From the NCBI GenBank assembly GCA_937926215.1, contig CALEYA010000086.1, positions 1 through 32,111 of the forward strand: DNA of 32,111 bases, in the 5' to 3' direction. Positions 25,207-32,111 of the stretch are shown one piece after another (the stretch's first letter is position 1; every line of letters begins with the position of its first letter). The stretch comes from an uncultured Croceitalea sp. (GTDB lineage Bacteria; Bacteroidota; Bacteroidia; Flavobacteriales; Flavobacteriaceae). The translations under genes were made by a program, and so were the position numbers. The notes under the pieces were generated by a model that worked only from the letters and a program-made list of their open reading frames with translations, ran no database searches and was not told the origin of the DNA.

Positions 25207-26145
25207 GTGCAAGATTTTCTGTTCATAGTCCTTGGACTTGTCTTATTGATTTTAGGCGGTAATTGGTTGTTAAAAGCGGCCGTGGCACTATCCCTGAAAC
25301 TGAACATACCAAAAATTGTGATCGGTATGACGGTGGTTTCCTTTGCTACCTCCGCACCGGAACTTATTGTGAGTATCAAGGCGGCTTTGGATGGCTTTCC
25401 AGACTTGGCCCTGGGGAATGTTGTGGGGTCCAATATTGCAAATTTGGGCTTGGTGTTGGCCATAACCGTCCTTATGGGCAGTATACAAGTAAGAAAAAGC
25501 TTTTATACGACCGACTGGCCCGTAATGATGGCCGCATCCTTGTTGTTTGTAGGTTTCGTTTATTTTGACGGGACCCTGCAACAGTATGAGGGTATTATCA
25601 TGGTCGTCTTTCTATTTGTCTTTTTGGTGTATTTGTTGCGTTTTCAAAAAACAGCGGTCGTAGATGAATTGCCCGAAGATGATACGCCGTTACCCTTGTA
25701 TAAAACCGTTTTGTTTCTTGGTTTGGGCGGCGTCGCTTTATGGGGCGGATCAGAATTATTGATCAATGGTGCCATAGGTTTGGCATCTTCCTTTGGGGTT
25801 AGTGATCGGATTATTGGGGTTACGGTCGTATCCGTTGGTACCAGTATACCGGAACTGGCGGCCTCCATCATCGCCATTATCAAAAAAGAGAAGGCCATTT
25901 CCTTGGGTAACCTTATCGGTTCCAATATTTTTAACCTATTGGCGGTGTTGGGTATTACCGCTATGATAACGCCTATCAATGTGGTGGACCAAGGCTTATT
26001 GACCAATGATATCTTTTGGATGTTGGGAATTTCCTTTCTCATATTGCCTTTGGTGTTTTTCCCCAAGTCATTGCGCTTGGGTTGGCGTGAAGGACTTTTG
26101 TTGCTAGGGATTTATATCACTTTTGTGTACCTTACTGTGACCTAA
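25207..26145 (+). CDS. CaCA-family calcium/sodium antiporter (YrbG-like)
   Basis: I choose the GTG at 25207 (VQDFLFIVLGLVLLILGGNWLLKAA), 312 residues, because the frame upstream to a TTG at 25144 encodes polar residues unlike family N-termini. The protein is an inner-membrane exchanger with ten helices in two inverted repeats, each with an alpha motif: TVVSFATSAPELIVSIKAAL with GNVVGSNIANLGLVL, and TVVSVGTSIPELAASIIAII with GNLIGSNIFNLLAVL. The acidic E in each SxPE motif binds the ion. It exchanges calcium or another cation for sodium. It is divergent from blaI and is followed after 9 bases by an outer-envelope protein gene, so the two form an operon. Confidence 0.92.
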   Translation: MQDFLFIVLGLVLLILGGNWLLKAAVALSLKLNIPKIVIGMTVVSFATSAPELIVSIKAALDGFPDLALGNVVGSNIANLGLVLAITVLMGSIQVRKSFYTTDWPVMMAASLLFVGFVYFDGTLQQYEGIIMVVFLFVFLVYLLRFQKTAVVDELPEDDTPLPLYKTVLFLGLGGVALWGGSELLINGAIGLASSFGVSDRIIGVTVVSVGTSIPELAASIIAIIKKEKAISLGNLIGSNIFNLLAVLGITAMITPINVVDQGLLTNDIFWMLGISFLILPLVFFPKSLRLGWREGLLLLGIYITFVYLTVT

Positions 26146-26154
26146 CTGTTTGGT

Positions 26155-27693
26155 ATGAAAACCATAGGGCTACTTATTCTTTGGATATCACTTAGTCCTT
26201 CCTTGTTTTCTTTGCATGCCCAAGAACAAGATTTTTTGACAGGTGTATTGATGGATTTAAAAACCAAAGAACCCTTAGCTTTTGCAACAATTAGGGTGCA
26301 AGGAAAGGCTATTGGGGTAATTTCCAATCAAGATGGAGGGTTTAAAGTCCCGCTTTCTTTTAAGGACGAAGGAACGGTCTTGGAAATTTCAAGTATGGGA
26401 TACGAAACTAAAGAGGTACCACTATCCACTCTTAAAACTGATATCATCAATGTCATTTTGGTCCAAGCGGCTATTCTTAAACTACAGGAAACGGTAGTTA
26501 CGGCTAAAAAGAAACGCTTAAGCGCGCGCAAAATCATTAAAATCGCCATTGGGAGGATTCCCCAGAATTATCCAAATGACGCTTTTAGTTTGTTGGGTTA
26601 TTACCGGGATTATCAGCTTAAGGAAAAGGAATACATCAACTTGAACGAGGCCATTGTCCAAGTTTTTGACCCAGGATTTAAAAGCGAGGATTACCTGCAA
26701 ACGCAGTATGGAATACTTTCCTATAGCAGTAACAAGGCATTTAAAATAGATTCCTTTGCAGCTAGACCTTATGACTATGAAAAAAGGGATAAGGTTATAC
26801 CGGATGCAAAATTGGTGAGTGATTATGGTGGTAACGAATTGGTCATTCTTAGCATTCATGATGCCATTAGAAACTATAATATCCGTACCTATTCTTACGT
26901 CTATCAACTGGCCACCGATTTCATAAAAGAGCATCGCTTTCCAAAATTGGAAACAACCTCATACAATGGCCTAGAGGTCTATAAAATAAGTATGCGTAAA
27001 AATCGATTTCCATTTCAAGTGACCGGGTATATTTATATTGACAAGGATAGCTTTGCGATCAGAAAACTGGATTATAGGGTTAACAAGGAAGGGACGCTTC
27101 TTTATGAAATTTTGGTAGAATATTCCTCAATACAGAATAAAATGTACCTCAATTACATTTCCTTCCATAACAAATTTGCTATTAGAAGACCGGCAGCCTT
27201 TAGAATGGAGAAGGTAGTCTTGGATAGGGAGAACGGGTATTTAAAAGTGATGTTCAATAAAGCCCCGGTCAATTTTGATGATTTAAAACGTAACGATATT
27301 CGTTTTTACGTAAAAGGCAGGCCCTTGCTCATTGACAAGATATTTCAAACCACTGAGGACGAACTACTACTGATTTTAAGTAGCACCAAGAATCAAAAAG
27401 CGTTAAGAAGAACACTATTTTCCGATGTTCCAGCGGGAGGGCAGATAAAACTGTTTCTGGATATCAAAAAACTCAAGGATGCTGATGGAAATCTTTTGAA
27501 TGAAAGGCAGATAGAGGAATTGGATCAGTTTAGGGAGTTCTTTACCCAAAAAGTGATGCCTAGGGGAGAAATCCCGTTAGAAAACCTGATGGTTAAGCGC
27601 ATTCCCTTGTACGATGCGGCACAGCCTCTTTTTAAGGAAGGAAAGCATGGTGCGTTTTGGAAGAACAGCCCGCTAAAAACAGTGCAAAAGTAA
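26155..27693 (+). CDS. carboxypeptidase-regulatory-like domain protein, exported
   Basis: This encodes 512 residues with a signal peptide (LLILWISLSPSLFSLHAQ). Residues about 25-105 form a CarboxypepD-reg/CNA-like beta domain (FLTGVLMDLKTKEPLAFATIRVQGKAIGVISNQDGGFKVPL, typical G-x-V-x-D-x-x-T-x-x-P-L), then a short link VVTAKKKRLSARKIIKIAIGRIPQNYP similar to the many flavobacterial envelope proteins that carry this domain. The rest (about 130-512) is beta-rich, with FQVTGYIYIDKDSFAIRKLDYRV, and looks like a periplasmic or outer-membrane structural region. No catalytic motif is visible. It is co-transcribed with the antiporter. Function is unknown. Confidence 0.85.
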   Translation: MKTIGLLILWISLSPSLFSLHAQEQDFLTGVLMDLKTKEPLAFATIRVQGKAIGVISNQDGGFKVPLSFKDEGTVLEISSMGYETKEVPLSTLKTDIINVILVQAAILKLQETVVTAKKKRLSARKIIKIAIGRIPQNYPNDAFSLLGYYRDYQLKEKEYINLNEAIVQVFDPGFKSEDYLQTQYGILSYSSNKAFKIDSFAARPYDYEKRDKVIPDAKLVSDYGGNELVILSIHDAIRNYNIRTYSYVYQLATDFIKEHRFPKLETTSYNGLEVYKISMRKNRFPFQVTGYIYIDKDSFAIRKLDYRVNKEGTLLYEILVEYSSIQNKMYLNYISFHNKFAIRRPAAFRMEKVVLDRENGYLKVMFNKAPVNFDDLKRNDIRFYVKGRPLLIDKIFQTTEDELLLILSSTKNQKALRRTLFSDVPAGGQIKLFLDIKKLKDADGNLLNERQIEELDQFREFFTQKVMPRGEIPLENLMVKRIPLYDAAQPLFKEGKHGAFWKNSPLKTVQK

Positions 27694-27726
27694 AAAGACC
27701 GCTCTATGGAAAGAAGCGGTCTTTTT
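27692..27726. terminator. bidirectional terminator between the envelope gene and glnII-type gene
   Basis: A perfect 12-bp stem (27692-27703 with 27715-27726) overlaps the stop codon of the envelope gene and has an 11-nt loop. A T run lies on each side, so it serves the plus-strand unit and the converging glutamine synthetase gene. Confidence 0.88.
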
Positions 27727-27749
27727 TATATAATCAACAATTAATTTTA

Positions 27750-28766
27750 CTATACGTCTGCAGACTTTACCGTTTTTACAATTCTACCTGCAATTTTGTA
27801 TGGGTCTCCGTTAGAAGCTGGTCTTCTATCTTCCAACCAACCTTTCCATCCACTTTCTACGGTAGCGATTGGGATACGGATAGATGCGCCACGGTCAGAG
27901 ATACCAAAACTAAACTCGTTAATTGACTGTGTCTCATGCTCACCGGTCAAACGCTGGTCGTTAAACTCACCATATACCTCAATATGTTCTTTTACAACAG
28001 GTCGGAAAGCTTCACATATTTTTTCATAGGTAGCTTGGTCACCACAAGTTCTCAAGGTAGTATTGGAGAAGTTGGCGTGCATACCAGAACCGTTCCAGTC
28101 CATATCCTTGCCTAATGGCTTAGGGTGGTACTCAATATAGTAGCCATATTGTTCGGTCAATCTATCCAAAAGATATCTAGCTATCCAAATTTCATCACCG
28201 GCTTTTTTGGCACCTTTGGCGAACAATTGGAATTCCCATTGTCCAGAAGCAACCTCTTGGTTGATCCCTTCAAAATTGATTCCGGCTTCGATACATAGAT
28301 CGGCGTGCTCTTCAACCAAATCCCTACCATGTGTGTTTTTGCCGCCAACGGAGCAGTAATACATTCCCTGTGGGGCAGGGTAACCACCAATTGGGAAACC
28401 TAAAGGCAATTGCGTGGCAGTATCCATTATAAAATACTCCTGCTCAAAACCGAACCAGAAATCGTTATCATCATCATCAATAGTTGCCCTTCCGTTAGAA
28501 AGGTGGGGCGTACCATCAGCGTTTAAAACTTCGGTCATTACCAAAAATCCATTTTTCCTTGCCGGATCTGGGAAAATAGCGACCGGTTTTAATAAACAAT
28601 CTGAAGAACCGCCTTCAGCTTGTCTTGTTGAACTTCCATCAAAAGACCACATTGGGCAGTCTTCTAATTTACCACTAAAGTCGTTTACTACTTTAGTCTT
28701 GCTTCGCATGTTTTGCGTTGGAAAATAGCCATCCAACCAGATGTACTCTAATTTTGACTTACTCAT
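27750..28766 (-). CDS. glutamine synthetase type II (eukaryotic-like, beta-Grasp)
   Basis: This 338-residue enzyme is the short GSII length. It makes glutamine from glutamate, ammonia and ATP. Motifs are WSFDGSSTRQAEGGSSDC (beta-Grasp substrate region), FGFEQEYFIMD, ASGQWEFQLFAKG, NGSGMHANFSNTTLR (ATP site), SFGISDRGASIRIP and EDRRPASNGDPYKI at the C-terminus. It is cytoplasmic. It is divergent from a type III enzyme gene, an arrangement that suggests shared nitrogen control from the 213-base region between them. Confidence 0.96.
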   Translation of the reverse strand: MSKSKLEYIWLDGYFPTQNMRSKTKVVNDFSGKLEDCPMWSFDGSSTRQAEGGSSDCLLKPVAIFPDPARKNGFLVMTEVLNADGTPHLSNGRATIDDDDNDFWFGFEQEYFIMDTATQLPLGFPIGGYPAPQGMYYCSVGGKNTHGRDLVEEHADLCIEAGINFEGINQEVASGQWEFQLFAKGAKKAGDEIWIARYLLDRLTEQYGYYIEYHPKPLGKDMDWNGSGMHANFSNTTLRTCGDQATYEKICEAFRPVVKEHIEVYGEFNDQRLTGEHETQSINEFSFGISDRGASIRIPIATVESGWKGWLEDRRPASNGDPYKIAGRIVKTVKSADV

Positions 28767-28979
28767 AATAGTGGGTCCTTTACTTTAAAATTTTACTGAC
28801 GGTAAAAATATATTTTTTAATGGAAAACGCACATTTATAGGGGGCTAATTAGTAAAAAGTTATTAAAATTACACTCACCCCCAATTACCAAGGGGTTGAT
28901 TAATAAAAATGTATTTTTTGGGGCGTAATCTTGTCAATTCGTTAATTTTACCCCCTATAACGATGTTAAAAAACATATA
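28767..28979. promoter_or_regulatory. shared control region of the two glutamine synthetase genes with repeated G-tract motifs
   Basis: Motifs of a G tract followed by a TAAT-like stretch recur: GGGGCTAATTAG near 28841, GGTAATTGGGGGTG (reverse orientation) near 28876-28888, AGGGGTTGATTA near 28891, GGGGCGTAATC near 28920 and TAGGGGGTAAAATTAA (reverse orientation) near 28943-28959. Five copies in about 120 bases could be sites for a regulator of nitrogen genes. I cannot name the regulator. Confidence 0.4.
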
Positions 28980-31157
28980 ATGAGATTTGAAGCACTAAAA
29001 GAAAGCTACAAAAGGAAGGCCTTAGCAATTGAAGAATCACAAAAAAGGTCGGATTTGTTTGCAAAAAACGTCTTTAATGATGGCAAAATGCTTCAATTTT
29101 TGACCAAAGAGGCTTATGATAAGGTAAAATCAGCAATTTTCTCTGGAAATAAAATTGATCGTAAGATTGCTAATCAAGTTGCGGAAGGGATGAAGGCCTG
29201 GGCCATGTCCATGGGGGCAACACATTATACACATTGGTTCCAACCCTTGACCGGGGCAACCGCCGAAAAACACGATGCTTTTTTTGATCTGCTCCCCAAC
29301 GGCAACGGCATGGAAAAGTTTGATGGCAGTCAGTTGGTGCAACAAGAGCCGGACGCTTCCAGTTTTCCCAGTGGCGGCATACGTAATACTTTTGAGGCCC
29401 GTGGGTATACCGCCTGGGACCCCACCTCACCGGCATTTATCTATAAAACCACCCTTTGCATACCTACCATATTCGTTTCTTACACTGGGGAAGCCTTGGA
29501 CAACAAGGCCCCACTGTTACGAGCGTTACATGCCGTAGATGAGGCGGCTACGGGAGTGGCCCAATATTTTGACAAAAACGTAAGAAAGGTATATGCGACC
29601 CTAGGTTGGGAACAGGAATACTTTTTAGTGGATAAGGCCTTGGCACAATCCAGACCGGATATTTTAATGACGGGTCGCACCTTGGTCGGCAATTCCGCTG
29701 CAAAGGGCCAACAATTGGACGATCATTATTTTGGGGTAATCCCTAGTAGGGCCTTAAGTTTTATGAGTGCCTTGGAAAAACAATGTATGGTATTGGGCAT
29801 TCCGGTAAAGACCCGCCACAACGAGGTGGCCCCCAATCAGTTTGAGCTGGCCCCGGTATATGAGGAAGCCAACCTTTCCGTGGATCATAACCTGCTGTTA
29901 ATGGACGTTATGGAGGAAGTGGCCAATGTCCATGGTTTTAAGGTACTGTTCCATGAAAAACCCTTTGCCGGAATCAATGGATCCGGCAAGCACAACAATT
30001 GGTCCTTGGCAACGGATACGGGGGTTAATTTATTGAGTCCGGGCTCCACACCTATGAAAAACTTGCAGTTCCTTACGTTTTTCATCAATACGATCAAAGC
30101 GGTAGATAGTTATGAGGAACTGCTGCGGAGTTCTATAGCATCGGCAAGTAACGACCATCGGTTGGGTGCCAATGAAGCACCCCCGGCCATACTTTCCATT
30201 TTTATTGGGGAGCAATTGGGTAATGTGTTGGATGAACTGGAAGGCGTGTCCAAAGGGAAACTATCACCCCAAGAAAAAACGGAACTTAAACTCAACGTCG
30301 TAGGTAAAATCCCGGAAATATTACTGGACAATACGGACCGGAACCGAACCTCACCATTTGCCTTTACGGGCAATAAATTTGAAATGCGGGGAGTAGGGGC
30401 TAAAATGAACTGTGCCAAGCCCATGACGGTTCTTAATACTATAGTTGCCAAGCAATTGAAGGACTTTAAGAAAGAGGTCGACGCCCTTATCGATAAAAAA
30501 AGCTTAAAAAAAGATGAAGCCGTTTTTAACGTACTACGGGAATATATTAAAACTTCCAAACGCATTCGTTTTGATGGTGATGGTTATAGTTATGAATGGC
30601 AAGAGGAAGCCCGAAAACGTAAACTGAGCAATAATAAAAATACGCCAGAAGCCATACAGGTACTGACCTCCAAAGAAAGTATCGCCCTTTTTGATGCCAC
30701 CAAGGTAATGAACGAAAAAGAGTTGACGGCCCATCAAGAAGTGGAGTTGGACAATTATGTGTTCCATATACAGATCGAAGGCCGCATACTCAACGAGCTG
30801 GTGTACAACTATGTGTTGCCAGCTACGGTGAAGTACCAGAATGGGCTGTTGGAGAATATCGCCGGATTAAAAGATGTCTATGGTGCTGCGCACAAAGGCT
30901 TAACGGAACCGCAACTGAATATTTTAGAAACGATGGCGGAACACTTGGTGGCCGCCAAAAAATTGTCCGATGCCATGATGGACGCCAAACGACAAGCAGA
31001 TAAAAGGGCAACGATAGCCAAAAAGGCACAAGCGTATTGCAATAACGTAAAACCCTATTTTGAACAGATTAGGGAACATGTGGATGCACTAGAGACCTTG
31101 GTGTCCGATGAGCTTTGGCCGTTGACCAAATATCGCGAACTTCTTTTTGTTAAATAA
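28980..31157 (+). CDS. glnN: glutamine synthetase type III
   Basis: This 725-residue enzyme has the length typical of GSIII, the large form found in Bacteroidota. Motifs are AMSMGATHYTHWFQPLTG near the N-terminus, WEQEYFLVD, TRHNEVAPNQFELAPVYEEANLSVDHN (active-site strand), FHEKPFAGINGSGKHNNWSL (ATP site), TDRNRTSPFAFTGNKFEMR and a long helical C-terminus. The N-terminal domain differs from GSI. It is the usual assimilatory form in this phylum. A second enzyme of type II is encoded divergently upstream. The gene is full length and the start lies in an A-rich context (AAAACATATA). Confidence 0.97.
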   Translation: MRFEALKESYKRKALAIEESQKRSDLFAKNVFNDGKMLQFLTKEAYDKVKSAIFSGNKIDRKIANQVAEGMKAWAMSMGATHYTHWFQPLTGATAEKHDAFFDLLPNGNGMEKFDGSQLVQQEPDASSFPSGGIRNTFEARGYTAWDPTSPAFIYKTTLCIPTIFVSYTGEALDNKAPLLRALHAVDEAATGVAQYFDKNVRKVYATLGWEQEYFLVDKALAQSRPDILMTGRTLVGNSAAKGQQLDDHYFGVIPSRALSFMSALEKQCMVLGIPVKTRHNEVAPNQFELAPVYEEANLSVDHNLLLMDVMEEVANVHGFKVLFHEKPFAGINGSGKHNNWSLATDTGVNLLSPGSTPMKNLQFLTFFINTIKAVDSYEELLRSSIASASNDHRLGANEAPPAILSIFIGEQLGNVLDELEGVSKGKLSPQEKTELKLNVVGKIPEILLDNTDRNRTSPFAFTGNKFEMRGVGAKMNCAKPMTVLNTIVAKQLKDFKKEVDALIDKKSLKKDEAVFNVLREYIKTSKRIRFDGDGYSYEWQEEARKRKLSNNKNTPEAIQVLTSKESIALFDATKVMNEKELTAHQEVELDNYVFHIQIEGRILNELVYNYVLPATVKYQNGLLENIAGLKDVYGAAHKGLTEPQLNILETMAEHLVAAKKLSDAMMDAKRQADKRATIAKKAQAYCNNVKPYFEQIREHVDALETLVSDELWPLTKYRELLFVK

Positions 31158-31245
31158 AAGGGTTTTAGTTCTCGCCTTTTTTAATGGGGAGGTGGTCTTA
31201 ACGTATTACTTTTTGAGGACTATTTTTAAAGTGATTTTTTAAAAC

Positions 31246-32111
31246 ATGTTGATGAACCTTTCCCTAAAAGATATTAAAGCTGCAAAAAGCCGTATTGATC
31301 CTTACATTACGAACACCCCCATCTTAACGTCCTCTTTGCTCAATCAATGGTTGGGACATGAGGTTTATTTTAAGGCGGAGAATTTTCAAAAGATCGGGGC
31401 ATTTAAAGCTAGGGGCGGGGTCAATACCGTGTCATGGCTCTTGGAGCAGGGACACCGACCAAAACATTTGGTGGCCAACAGTTCCGGTAACCATGCCCAA
31501 GCAGTGGCCTATGCCGCCAAGCAGTTTGGGATTCCGGCCACCATTTTTATGGCTTCCTATGCCTCAAAAATTAAGGTGCAGGCTACCAAGGCCTATGGTG
31601 CCAAAGTGGTACTCAATGAAACCAGGGACCTTGCCGATGCCCGGGTTGCGGAAGCAGCCAAAGCGGAAGGAACCTTTTGGATTCCTCCTTTTAACCACCG
31701 CCAGGTCATTTGCGGACAGGGTACGGCAGCCTATGAAGCCCTTACGGAATTGGAAAACATAGATGCGGTCTTTACGCCTTGCGGAGGTGGCGGACTTACT
31801 TCTGGAACCCTTATTGCTACGAGGGGCCTATCCCCTAAGACAAAGGTTTTTGGGGTGGAACCCTTAAATGCCAATGATGCCGCAGAATCCCTGCGAAAGG
31901 GCAGTATCCAGCGCCTAAGGACGACTCCCAATACCTTGGCGGACGGAGCCATGACCATGGCCGTGGGTGAACTTACCTTTCCCTATCTGCAACAGTTGGA
32001 TGGCTTTTATGAGATTGAAGAGGAATATTTAATCTATTGGACCCAATGGTTGACCCATCTGTTAAAATGCCGATTGGAACCTACTTGCGCCATGCCTATG
32101 GAAGCGATACG
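31246..32111 (+). CDS. serine/threonine dehydratase or serine racemase-like PLP enzyme (partial at window edge)
   Basis: The frame runs from the ATG at 31246 (or 31252) off the end of the window, 288 codons without a stop. It is a fold-type II PLP enzyme. The PLP lysine is K54 in KAENFQKIGAFKARGG, the substrate loop SSGNHAQAVA follows, then CGGGGLTSGT binds the PLP phosphate. This fits threonine dehydratase or serine racemase of the short form, which deaminates Thr to 2-oxobutanoate or Ser to pyruvate. Whether a C-terminal ACT domain follows cannot be seen. It lies 88 bases after glnN in the same direction. Confidence 0.92.
   Translation, partial: MLMNLSLKDIKAAKSRIDPYITNTPILTSSLLNQWLGHEVYFKAENFQKIGAFKARGGVNTVSWLLEQGHRPKHLVANSSGNHAQAVAYAAKQFGIPATIFMASYASKIKVQATKAYGAKVVLNETRDLADARVAEAAKAEGTFWIPPFNHRQVICGQGTAAYEALTELENIDAVFTPCGGGGLTSGTLIATRGLSPKTKVFGVEPLNANDAAESLRKGSIQRLRTTPNTLADGAMTMAVGELTFPYLQQLDGFYEIEEEYLIYWTQWLTHLLKCRLEPTCAMPMEAI

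Overview
The window looks like chromosomal DNA of a marine member of the Flavobacteriaceae (Bacteroidota). The evidence is a SusC/SusD pair with a type I sulfatase and a GH43 glycosidase, an ECF-sigma/FecR switch feeding a SusC with an STN domain, a glutamine synthetase III beside a glutamine synthetase II, an M56/M23 fusion with a BlaI repressor, A-rich start contexts with few Shine-Dalgarno sequences, and an AT-rich genome. I did no database search; family names come from motifs read in the translations.

Region 1 (1-4454) holds a small coiled protein, a two-gene unit of unknown job whose first product looks like a GT-A glycosyltransferase, and on the minus strand the remains of a peptide export locus. 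The remains are a 48-aa double-glycine leader peptide with a cysteine-rich core (2239-2385, not previously called because it is so short), the C-terminal stub of a HlyD-type membrane fusion protein, and a C39-like/VKOR/thioredoxin fusion suited to disulfide formation. No peptidase-ABC exporter is present here, so the locus is either decayed or uses an exporter encoded elsewhere.

Region 2 (4720-18536) is a polysaccharide utilisation locus for a sulfated, probably xylose- or arabinose-containing glycan. On the minus strand lie FecR, SusC, SusD, sulfatase and GH43, with hairpin terminators after SusD and after the sulfatase. On the plus strand lie the ECF sigma factor, a sodium/solute symporter, a formylglycine-generating enzyme gene broken by one in-frame stop codon although both active-site cysteines are intact, and a secreted NTF2-like protein.

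Region 3 (18537-21152) holds tRNA-Arg(ACG) with a structured 3' flank, apt, a 50-aa conserved-looking gene that meets apt tail to tail with overlapping stop codons, and a band-7/SPFH protein.

Region 4 (21153-22469) is 1.3 kb with no long gene. It contains two diverged copies, about 716 bp apart, of a unit encoding a 20- or 21-residue hydrophobic peptide that begins MIALVKFV. Each copy has collinear conserved upstream blocks. This is the least explained and most interesting part of the window.

Region 5 (22470-32111) holds an M56-M23 metallopeptidase with its BlaI repressor and a phased array of operator half-sites, a CaCA-family cation/sodium antiporter followed by an outer-envelope carboxypeptidase-regulatory-like protein, divergent glnII-type and glnN-type glutamine synthetases, and the start of a serine/threonine dehydratase that runs off the end.
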